A DNA stretch of 64,000 bases, taken from assembly GCA_029204225.1 (NCBI GenBank), contig CM055111.1, positions 13,804,477-13,868,476 on the forward strand. Direction: 5' to 3'. The DNA comes from Diphasiastrum complanatum. Taxonomy: Eukaryota; Streptophyta; Lycopodiopsida; Lycopodiales; Lycopodiaceae. Shown here piece by piece: positions 55,801 to 64,000 of the stretch. The notes beneath the pieces are model-generated. The model did no database searches. It had not been told where the DNA came from and saw only the letters and a program-made list of their open reading frames with translations. Positions within the stretch are counted from its first letter, which is position 1, and the number at the start of each line of letters is the position of its first letter. Position numbers and translations under genes: made by a program.

Positions 55801-58613
55801 GACAATGTAAACAATTGATAATCGACACACTTAGATGATTAAGGACTCATATGAGACATTGAGATACATCACACAATGCGCATGCACAAGGTGTTCATAA
55901 TTCTACTATTCTCTACTGAGTTCCAACAAAAGTTTTATATGCCAAACTTTCACACACACACACACATACACACATTAGGAGTTCCTTTCTTTTTCCCCTC
56001 TAATTTTACAAGCCATTTCGAATGGTCCATTTGAAACCGATTTTTCGAAATGGAGTTTCATTCAATGAAACACGTTTCAGTGAAACATTGAATGTGTCCA
56101 TTCCACATTGTCATGTACACTTGTGTTTCTGTGGACGCTGAATTGTAATATGGTTATGTTTTCAATAGCAATCTAACATCCCATAAGATTTTACACACAC
56201 TATAGACATTATACATAATACATTAGATATTTTTTAACATTATTCCTAGAAAATGCAAAAATAAAAATTGCCGATTCTTTCCGATTCTTTAGGGACCCGG
56301 TTCTGAAGAATCTGAACCATGATTCATGCTGATTCATTCGATTCTGAAAAGGTCGATTCTGAACTGGGTGGAAACACTAATCCTTTTGATGTGAAAGAAG
56401 TTTTGCGCTTATTTTTTGGTCTATACTGGTGTTGCATTTCTGTTAATAAAAAATTCTTATGTTGTTCCTGGCAGTGTATTTTTCTAACATTTTTGCTTAC
56501 TTCATCAACAGAGACCAGACCTATTTGGTTGTGCTTTAGCACAAGTTGGCGTTATGGATATGCTTCGGTTTCACAAGTTTACAATTGGTAAGTTGACTGG
56601 AGCTCTTATAAAAATTCATTCCGGCAGTGTTAGTAACTGGTTCTTGTAGATGATCATTAGGTCCAGTTTGCATTGTAGAGTGTTTATGTGTGAACGAGCC
56701 CGCTTGATGTCGTGCTTTGCTATTACCAAAAGGAGGATATGAAGGGGCAATTGTTGCATCAATCTGCAAGAATGAATTTCAAAGCCCTTATTTATCCTTT
56801 TTGCTGCTTTGTTTCAAGTAACCTTGGTAACTTTCAAAATGAATGCCGGTTCATGTGTACTCATGCGCACGGTTGTTGCCCTACATGTTGGCACTGTAAA
56901 GGATAGCTATTGTGTATACATCACAAGATGACTTAACCAAGTTGTTTATGAACATTTCATCTTCTGTATGATGATGTCTCAAAGAACATCTGCTAGTTGC
57001 ACTCATCACCGTAAACTTGGATGCCATTTTATTGTTATTCAGGAGATTGATAGCTATCATGTTGTAGTCAATTTGTCTCTTTGAAGGGTTAGATCTTGTC
57101 CACAACCAATATACATTTTCATATCGATTCCTCTTTGATATCCTTTGCACTGGGTACCCTTTTGATCTGAAGTCTTCTATTCATAGGCACCAAGGTAACC
57201 AAGCTTGTGATGTCATTAGGTTATGATAGAGCTTGGATATATTCAATCACTTCTTCTACTGAGTAAAAGGCATGGTCAAATATTCATCCACCACTGCAAT
57301 TGTTTTGAATACGTCACTGCTACACGACATCAATCAGCAAAAAGACATACTTTTAAAAAAAGTAGACTTTGACCTATAGATTTTATAACCAAGAAAAGAT
57401 TATGGTTTTCTCTCAGGTTAGCTGTACGCTGCCTGCTATTGTGTTCAAACTTTGTAAAGTGGAAGAATATTTTCCTGTGCCAAGGTTTGAAACTTTGAGA
57501 TTCCATATATCACACTCATAAGAGCATTTCTTTCCACAGTCCTCATCAAAATGAAAAAACTGAAAATACCGTGTGACTTATATATTTTACAATAAAAGCT
57601 CAAATGGCTGCTCAATTGCATTCTAATATCAGGATTGCAGTTGTGGCTTGCAGACACAAGCAACTTCATTTGTGAAGACTGCAACTCTGGAAGATTGATC
57701 ATTCATAACCTGTGGTTAAGGTAGAAAGTGAAAACAATGCAGATTGAGAATCTATAAGCCGTCTCTGCACTTGTGCTAAAAACCACAGGCGTCTTGGATT
57801 CTATACTTAAATCATCTTGTACCAAAAGCTGAAATACCCACATTAGAGCCCAAAACAATTCTAACTTTTTCAATATTTTTCTTAAATGAGTAGCCCTTAC
57901 GGAGTAACTGATTTACAAAAGCATCTCTATTGGTGAAAAAACGAGAAAACCTTTAGATTTGTCAAGTAATTACATTACTCCATATTCAGCATCATAAAAC
58001 ATATCTGAAGGCATGCGAATAATTATAAAATTCTGTATTCTTGCTGCAACCTTTAATAGAAATCAGTAACCAAGAAACCTGACCTAGTGTGGCTTATAGA
58101 AAGGTTCAGGTAATCACTCTTATCATCACTAGCTACACAATTGGGTTCACATGAGTCTTAAGGGTAGATTTTTCCATCAAATATGTCAGGGATCTTTATT
58201 TAAATAGTTATGAAAATCAGGAAGATTGGGAACAAGTAAGTCATCAATATGTTCTCTATAATGGGTTGGTTTATGCCTTAGGATGGGACAAGTACTAGAA
58301 CCAATTTTTACAAATTCATAACAGAAAAGAAAACTTTGCTAGATGAACATCCGCAATCAGAACCCATGGGACTAACTATTCTTCGTTGGAATAGAGAATC
58401 ACCTAGAGAAATATGCAACTTATCCAAGTGGAAGCACAACCAAGAATATACCTTATCAAGTTCAGTGGTGTTAGTAAATCTTTTCTTCTGACATCTTTAT
58501 TTTTGTTCTTAATATGAAAGAGATTCTGTGTCAAATTGATGTTTTGCAGGTCATGCATGGACCTCAGATTATGGTTGCTCAGATGAGGAGGAGCAGTTCC
58601 ATTGGCAGATCAA
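46706..58613 (+). CDS. Prolyl oligopeptidase (nine exons in window, 3' end missing)
   Basis: A serine peptidase of family S9A that cleaves after proline in short peptides, usually cytosolic. Exons: 46706-46812, 47166-47385, 47811-48011, 48301-48371, 48677-48839, 52343-52936, 53451-53831, 56512-56587, 58550-58613, all with GT-AG borders. Their phases join without error into 625 codons plus two bases and no stop. Start ATG 46706 gives [20 protein letters not shown] then [13 protein letters not shown]. The beta-propeller domain covers about residues 75-440. The hydrolase domain contains [22 protein letters not shown] and the nucleophile motif EGASNGGLL (Ser about 567). Plant relatives have about 730 residues; the last 100, with the catalytic Asp and His, are absent up to 64000. 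The motif has Ala where GGSNGG is usual. Introns reach 3.5 kb and hold repeats. Confidence 0.95.
47166..47385 (+). CDS. Prolyl oligopeptidase exon 2
   Basis: Encodes [20 protein letters not shown] through [18 protein letters not shown]. Acceptor AACAG, donor GTATGG. Confidence 0.95.
47811..48011 (+). CDS. Prolyl oligopeptidase exon 3
   Basis: Encodes [20 protein letters not shown] through LDILSW, start of the beta-propeller. Acceptor GACAG, donor GTAAAG. Confidence 0.95.
48181..48209. repeat. Alternating purine-pyrimidine tract in intron 3
   Basis: ACACACGCGTGTGTGCGCAC continues as ACACGCG, about 28 bp of strictly alternating purine and pyrimidine, partly self-complementary. This type of sequence can adopt Z-form or cruciform structure. 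Confidence 0.85.
48301..48371 (+). CDS. Prolyl oligopeptidase exon 4
   Basis: Encodes [20 protein letters not shown] and PAP plus part of Thr. Acceptor TGCAG, donor GTAAGA. Confidence 0.95.
48677..48839 (+). CDS. Prolyl oligopeptidase exon 5
   Basis: Encodes [20 protein letters not shown] through [10 protein letters not shown]. Acceptor GGCAG, donor GTTGAA (weak). The following intron is 3.5 kb. Confidence 0.93.
49731..49846. repeat. 24-bp minisatellite with about five units
   Basis: Successive 24-bp units share the pattern GTTCTGGAACGTGATTYGGAT. Clear units start near 49755, 49779 and 49803, with partial units at both ends. The GTTCCGGAA core also occurs at 20940-21015 and near 50570. It lies in prolyl oligopeptidase intron 5. 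Confidence 0.8.
50020..50260. repeat. Dispersed repeat, inverted copy of 33225-33450
   Basis: Inside intron 5, this stretch matches the reverse complement of 33225-33450 over about 230 bp with differences and small gaps. It includes CTCATGGATGATGAGTGAGG. Confidence 0.8.
52343..52936 (+). CDS. Prolyl oligopeptidase exon 6
   Basis: Encodes [20 protein letters not shown] through DRASFETRQ, the bulk of the propeller. Acceptor TTCAG, donor GTACAA. Confidence 0.95.
53451..53831 (+). CDS. Prolyl oligopeptidase exon 7 (catalytic serine)
   Basis: Encodes [20 protein letters not shown] through [18 protein letters not shown] and carries the nucleophilic Ser. Acceptor TGCAG, donor GTAGCA. Confidence 0.95.
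53832..56511 (+). other. Prolyl oligopeptidase intron 7
   Basis: A 2.7-kb intron. It contains GATTC/GAATC-rich patches (55345-55450, 56270-56360) and a (CA)n stretch at about 55950-55974. No transposon domain is visible. Confidence 0.7.
56512..56587 (+). CDS. Prolyl oligopeptidase exon 8
   Basis: Encodes [20 protein letters not shown] and HKFTI plus one base of Gly. Acceptor AACAG, donor GTAAGT. Confidence 0.95.
58550..58613 (+). CDS. Prolyl oligopeptidase exon 9
   Basis: Completes Gly and encodes [20 protein letters not shown] plus two bases. Acceptor TGCAG, donor GTAAGC. The expected next exon (YSPLHNV-type start) is not found before 64000. Confidence 0.93.
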
Positions 58614-59259
58614 GTAAGCTTTGCATCGCTACTTTATGTCTATCAAAAGTAGTCTCTATTTCATCATCTAGAACCTCCTTAAATTTGTCAAGCAATATTG
58701 CACTTGATAGAAATCAATCTATTTTTTCCAATTGATCATTCATTGAAGAATTTGGTTATGACTTCAAAGTCCAAACATTCGACAAGATGAGCTAAAAGTT
58801 ATTGTCGTGGTATCCAAGCACATTTTTGGTGGTCATTGTATGTAGTCTCTAAGTTGCATGAGATTCAGCTTTCTGAAGTCTTTTGAAGCGGCCAGTTTTT
58901 GGTGGATATTACAAATGAGTTTTCTTGAACCTATTCTTTTTGTTTTTTGGGCTAAAACCTGAACTAGGGCATAAAGTAGAATGTTAAAGATTGGTGCCAT
59001 AAACTCTAAAGATTGGTAATTGCAATTTTACACATAAGTACCATCAACTCTAAAATTCCCTATATAGCCTTTGGCCTTGATTTTTGCCATGTATTGCTAG
59101 TGTTGAGCAATCCACCTTGTGTTGGAATTCATGTCGTTCTGCCTCCTGAAGAGAAGACTCCAATGAAGAGTTTGTGGACCTCCATATGTCACCCTTATGA
59201 GCTGCAAATAACGAGGCTATGTATTATGGTCACTGAAACCAATCAAGCCTAGCACTTTT

Positions 59260-59703
59260 TGTTGGAATGTAAATGGAATTGCTTACATTACCATAGGTTA
59301 CTTTGACCCAATGGTCATTTATTATATTAGGCCTACTAAACTTAGGGTTAGCTGAGTTAGTATGAAATTAACTTGGTAGGGACTCATGGGTCCACTAGGC
59401 CTAATTGTGAAATTAAGTAACCCAACTTGACATATTGGAGGTACCTTATTCTTTCTATGTAACTTATAGAAAGTTGGATAGCCAATAGTCAAGTAGTTGG
59501 ATAGCCAATAGTCATGAAGTTAGATAGTCAGCTTGGACTATATATGTGTGTGCATCCCATTTGTATGAGACTTGTAAGCAATACTGACTATTCTCCTTGG
59601 CTGTCCAAGAGTTTCTACAAGAGGGTTTCTAGCCATCTCTCTCTTTCTTTTGAGAATGCTTGAATAGTTAAGATTCTGGATCCTTAGGCCTCTATTTCCT
59701 ACA
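59260..59703 (+). repeat. Copia-type LTR (444 bp)
   Basis: The sequence starts TGTTGGAATG and ends CCTACA, directly followed by TGATATCAGACCC (59704), a variant of the Copia primer-binding site. Inside are a duplicated TTGGATAGCCAATAGTCA (about 59474 and 59499) and a TATATATG near 59540. The downstream internal region has no recognisable gag. It lies behind exon 9 of prolyl oligopeptidase. Confidence 0.7.
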
Positions 59704-60628
59704 TGATATCAGACCCTTTAGGTGATCATATTACTTGTAGGAGGGCGCCCTATAGGAAGCTATCTTCTTCCCTTTTTGGTTGCAGAAAATCATCAAGATG
59801 CTGATTTTTGCAGGAGAAGAATCTGTTCATCCTCTTATAACTTTTTTGCAGGAAATTGTAGGAAATTGAAGGGCACCTTCACCTATTTAAGAGCTAGCAG
59901 TAGGGCGCCCATGATTTAACCAATTGCATGTGATTTTGACTCAATTACATGCTGAAAATTACAGATTTACTTCTTAAATGAAGATACATGTGTTTTGGAC
60001 ACATTTCTTGCTGAAATTTCCCTGTTGGTGAGCTTGGAGTAGGGTGCTACCATCAGCTCTATATGCACATAGTGTGCACTCTTTTTAGCCACAAATTTCT
60101 GGTTTTGGTTTTGGCTTCATTTGAAGTCTACCTATTTGTGAGCATTCTGTTTTTTGTGCAGAAATCAGCCACCTATTTCATTACTTGATGAGCAAATTGC
60201 ATGTGGAGTATTGCAATCTATTGTGCTCATAATTTCAGCTTTGAGATTGCTGCTCTTTGAGTAGATTTTGACTTGGAAAGTCTATTTCCTATCTACTACA
60301 AGCCAAGTCCATCTCTTCTGGAGCTTATCACTAGCATGTGGCAATTCAATACCCAAACATGAACCACTTAGTGCTCTCTCCTCTACCTTGAAGGCACATT
60401 CACAAATCCTTAAACGAACATAATCATGTACTTGGTCCATCTTAGTATTTCCACAAATCACGATTCGTTGGCTGGCGAATTGCAATTCTTCAATGAATCA
60501 GATGGTCCTGATTCGAATTGGAAAGAATCAGGATTGTATATTTTTTTTCTTCCAACCCTTGCCCAATTCCAGTTGCGTTCCTATTTTAACCTTTTGCGCC
60601 TCTTTCGGGAAAAACTTGAGGAGAGAAC

Positions 60629-60680
60629 GGAAAGGAGAGAAGAGAGAGGAGAGAGGAAAGAGGGGAAAGGAGAGAGGAAA
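60629..60680 (+). repeat. 52-bp purine-only tract
   Basis: GGAAAGGAGAGAAGAGAGAG and onward contains only A and G. It is flanked by further GA-rich sequence and TTAGGAG repeats to about 60970. Confidence 0.85.
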
Positions 60681-61039
60681 TGGTTGAATGTGTTAGGTCA
60701 ATCTTCATTGTTAAATGCATTTTGAAGGAGAGAATTTAGAATAGGAGTTAGGAGAAGTTAGACCTTAGGTGTTTAGTAGTATTAGCCACTACTATTAAGT
60801 GATTGAAAGAGAGGTTAGAGCTAGGAGTTAGGAGAGAGAATAGGAGGAGGTGTGGGAAATTGTGAATTTAGTTCTAGGTAGTAGAGTTGTTAGAAGTGTT
60901 AGAGTTTAGAGTTGGGTAATAGAGGTCAGAGGAGCGTTAGAAGGTAGGAGGGTTATGATTTAGCTTAGGAGTTAGAAACTTGCACCTAGAAAATTTGTAC
61001 CTGAACAAAATTTATTCCAAATCAATCAAAATTTGGTAC

Positions 61040-61270
61040 TCAAGGGTTAGAATCAATGCTACCCGTTATAATTGTGGAGCACTAGGACGTTATTCTCTTG
61101 AATGTCCTAAACCAAAGAAACAAATTGGTTATGGTCCATTATGTGGAAATTGTCAAGGTGAATGACATACAACCTCAGAATGTCCAAAACCGAAATATGC
61201 TAAAAATGATGTGGATAATGCAACACAGAATAAAAATGAAGTTATAAAAAGAATCGAGTTGAAACTTGAG
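61040..61270 (+). pseudogene. Double CCHC zinc-knuckle fragment, mutated
   Basis: The frame reads RYNCGALGRYSLECPKPK and PLCGNCQGE, a TGA at 61163, then HTTSECPKPKYAKND. Two CCHC knuckles of the C-x2-C-x4-H-x4-C type are evident, but the first has Arg for its first Cys and Arg for its His (both TGT/CAT to CGT-type changes), and the second has a stop in place of the Gly before His. It is probably a gag scrap. No other gag blocks are attached. Confidence 0.6.
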
Positions 61271-61689
61271 TGTTAAGAGTTAGAACTTAGGAGTTAGGAG
61301 TTGGAAGTCATGGTGAGAACTAGAGCTTGCTTTGAGATACGATAGCTTGGGAAATAATGATGGACGTGAAATTGTTATCGTGTGAGATGCACAGACGGTC
61401 TAGTGCGTATTTGAGCACACCTCGTTTGTTTGCGTGGCTATGAGATCGGACCATGCCCACATGCACCTCCAGGGCTATCGAGCATGATTGCGAGACTAGG
61501 AGCTATTCAGATAGAGGATATCATTCCTCCGACGGTCACTGCAAGTCACCATCATACACTTGTGACCTAATTTTTTACACCTCAAGTTAAGGCGAAACAG
61601 AGGTAGATGCTGACACATCTACACATGTAGATGTACCTGGCCCCTCTACCTCTAGAGCCCCTCGTAGGGGTGTTGTTACTAGTAGAGAA

Positions 61690-63662
61690 TATTGTGTGCA
61701 GTCATTTCGAATGACAACAAGCATAGGGCAAATGTGGCTATTAGAAGACTCTTCTACCGTTGTGACCTCCCCTTTCATCTCGCGAAGACTCCTGCATTAT
61801 ACAGAGTGTTGCTGCGATAGGGGCCACATACCGTGGACCTAGCATAGAGTCCCTACCCAACATGAACTAATGGTTGGAGTGACAATAGGAGGCAACATAT
61901 CGTTAATATTCTAGTGTCTTCATGTGTGGGCACCATGTTCTTGAGAGCCATCAACACATCGACACCTGGCACCATTGTTTTAAGTGAGTAACGAGTTCAT
62001 GACATGTGTTGGATTTCAATTTTCATTGCTCATTGCTAATTACAATCTTAATCATTTTAATTTTCGATGCTCACGAGTTGTTGCTCAAGAGTCGATGCTC
62101 ACACAAAATTTGATGCTCAATGATCGTTACAATTTCTTACAGGTGGGTACATCTACTCACACATCGCGCAAGCGATTGAGGAGGTGGGCCCTCAAAATGT
62201 TGTGCAAGTCATTATTGACAATGTCGCAAATTGCAAAGTTAGGGGGGATTCGGTGATGGAGAATTACCCCACTATCTTTTGGACTCCGTGTGCTGCACAC
62301 ATCGTCGACCTACTAATTGGGGACATTGCAGAAACTAGTCACAAACTTAGTAAGATTCTACATGTCGCGAGGGTTGATTGGTCACGGAGAGTCAAGACTT
62401 TTGTTGTTTGCTCTCAAATTTTCAAAATCATGTACCTCTTTGGACCTAGTAACTAGTTTGTCTTTGCTTTCGTCATGACTCATACATGTCTTGCTTTTGT
62501 CCAACTCTTCTTTGGGTGAAAGAGGTCCTTGATACTGCATGGTTCTTGGTGAGGTTTGTCATCAAGAAACCAAAGGTCCTCACAATTTATAGAGGGTTCA
62601 AAAACTTAAAGATACTTAGACTTGCTCCCACGAGGTTTGAACTTTGAATCTTGATTCTTGATGATATATGTCTTCTCATTCTCAATGCTAGAATATGGGT
62701 CTGTATTTTAACGTTTAGAAATTAGCAGCTAGCTTAAGCCTTATATGGATCTCGATTCTTGCTTTGATGCATTGATGATTGTTCAAAATTTGTAAAATTT
62801 GAATTGTGCAATGTGTTTAGGTTGATTTGGAGCAGCTCCTAAAGGTACATGACACCCCAAGACAGATGGTTGTTTCTAACCTATGGGTACAATAGGGTGG
62901 ATCGGCCGAGTCTCGATCTAGGAGGTTTGAGACCATCGTTTTGTCATCGGCCTTTTGGGATGAGGCAAGGTTGATTGTTGTTGGGTTGTAACCATTCCAC
63001 ACTGTTCTACTACTCACCATGGGCCTTCTTTACGAGTTTATGGATAGGTTAGGTGAGCAGCTTGAGTTTTGCCAGGTATATACTATAACCCCTTGACCCT
63101 TTTAATTTCTTGCGTTTTCCATTTCACAAATCTTCTCAGGTTTGAAGTTGGAACCTTTTCAATCTGAATCGATGACATTCCTTTTTTTAATTTGTAGGAT
63201 TCAAGAGATGGCCAAGTAAGAGAGCAGATGGAACTGGTTTCATAGGCCTTTACATGCAGTTGCCCATGTGCTGCATCTTTGATGGAAGAAATCTGCTCCA
63301 GAGCAGTTCCATGACCATGAGCTTGAGTATGGGTGGTTTGAATACCTCTAGGGGGTCATACCATATGTAGCAACAGACCTGCAATGATGAGCTCATGATT
63401 TTTTGGAGACTGCCTCACATATTAGAGGGCCATGACACAGGATAGAGTTGGCCACTTGAGGCCAATGTCTTGGTGGGACACGTATGGAGGGTGTGCCCCT
63501 AGGCTACAGCACATTGCATTGAGAGTCCTCTCACAGGATTGCACCACAACAAAGTGAGAGGAACTGGAGCATCTACTCCCTCATACACACCAAGAAGAGA
63601 AATAGGCTCTCCACAAAGCAATTAGAAAGGCTAGCGTTTGTGCATTCAAACCTCTGCCTTCT
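61690..63662 (+). pseudogene. hAT transposase remnant (DUF659 to dimerisation domain)
   Basis: Pieces in order: ANVAIRRLFYRCDLPFHLAK (about 61730), NGWSDNRRQHIVNILVSSCV GTMFLRAINTS (61868), then a good GTGAGT donor at 61985 and acceptor TTACAG at 62142, and GYIYSHIAQAIEEVGPQNVV QVIIDNVANCKV with FPTIFWTPCAAH-type NYPTIFWTPCAAHIVDLLIG. These are the DUF659 part of plant hAT transposases. Later come VVLSSAFWDEA-type text (62935), MGLLYEFMDRLGEQLEFCQ (63020), EQFHDHELEYGWFEYL (63300), LQHIALRVLSQDCTTTK and, after a small frameshift at about 63555, ERNWSIYSLIHTKKRNRLST KQLERLAFVHSNLCLL. The remnant at 17300-18755 is related. Many stops. Confidence 0.8.
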
Positions 63663-64000
63663 AGATAATATGGGCCAAAGAACCCATGCAGGTAGTCATA
63701 TAGACTTTGTATTTGAGGCTTGAGCTTGAACAACTCAAAGTTGAACTTGAACTTGAGTGCTCAAGGCTGAAAGTTATCACTTGAATCTTGGTACTTGGAA
63801 GTCTTGAAAGTTGAAAGTTGATTAGTTTGAACTTTGATAAATCATGAACCATTTGTAATTTGTGAATTGACTAGTGTCGATATGGGAATTGTTTAAACTT
63901 TAGGTAAACCCTGAAGAGATTGACATTGCCAAGGTTTTTAATTTTGGTAATTGAAATTTGATTACTTGAGTCTTGTATTTCAATCAACTTTTTGTAATAT
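63663..64000. other. Window end, no gene seen
   Basis: AT-rich sequence with repeated CTTGAACTTGA-like and TTGAAAGTTGA-like words. No coding domain visible. Confidence 0.6.

Noticed and set aside
60720-61310. TTAGGAG-type words as a telomere-like repeat
   Set aside because: They are scattered and imperfect, and no tandem TTTAGGG run is present.

Overview
This is a plant nuclear window that is mostly transposon debris. Evidence for a plant: spliced genes with GT-AG introns of up to 3.5 kb, a germin-like gene, a plant-type prolyl oligopeptidase, and remnants of Ty3/Gypsy, Ty1/Copia, CACTA (En/Spm), hAT and PIF/Harbinger elements, with long GA/CT microsatellites. Two ordinary genes in 64 kb and long introns suggest a large, repeat-rich genome. 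I cannot name the species; a gymnosperm, fern or large-genome angiosperm would all fit.

Layout. 1-1.6 kb: a broken Ty3 gag on the plus strand. 3.6-4.3 kb: two SET-like fragments on the minus strand. 4.5-10.8 kb: a minus-strand LTR element of the same gag family, with gag and protease, an unidentified ORF block where polymerase should be, a leader full of an inverted 10-bp motif, a tRNA-Asp-type primer-binding site and an 822-bp 5' LTR. 10.8-18.8 kb: CACTA, Copia and hAT fragments with long GA/CT tracts. 21.5-23 kb: an intact intronless germin-like gene (minus); its promoter and first codons recur at 39.7-40.6 kb. 23.3-26.4 kb: the most unusual part. Three blocks of alternating inverted GATATCGG-type motifs and a 54-bp-stem foldback are followed by an intronless histone H3/CENH3-like reading frame with one in-frame stop, then a Ser-Pro-Lys repeat and a C-terminal region that resembles the unidentified block of the 4.5-10.8 kb element. 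A polypurine tract and LTR-like sequence follow. 27.6-42.4 kb: several decayed Copia elements on both strands and two CACTA fragments. 42.7-43.1 kb: a tandem repeat. 43.6-44.5 kb: a PIF/Harbinger remnant.

46.7-58.6 kb: nine phase-consistent exons of prolyl oligopeptidase (plus) encode 625 codons without a stop, including the catalytic serine. The last roughly 100 codons, with the catalytic Asp and His, are not found before the window ends. The sequence after exon 9 holds a Copia LTR, a zinc-knuckle fragment and a hAT transposase remnant.

The germin-like protein should act in the cell wall and the prolyl oligopeptidase in soluble compartments, and nothing links them functionally. The rest is mobile DNA and its by-products. 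All calls come from reading translations and repeats by eye; no database search was run.
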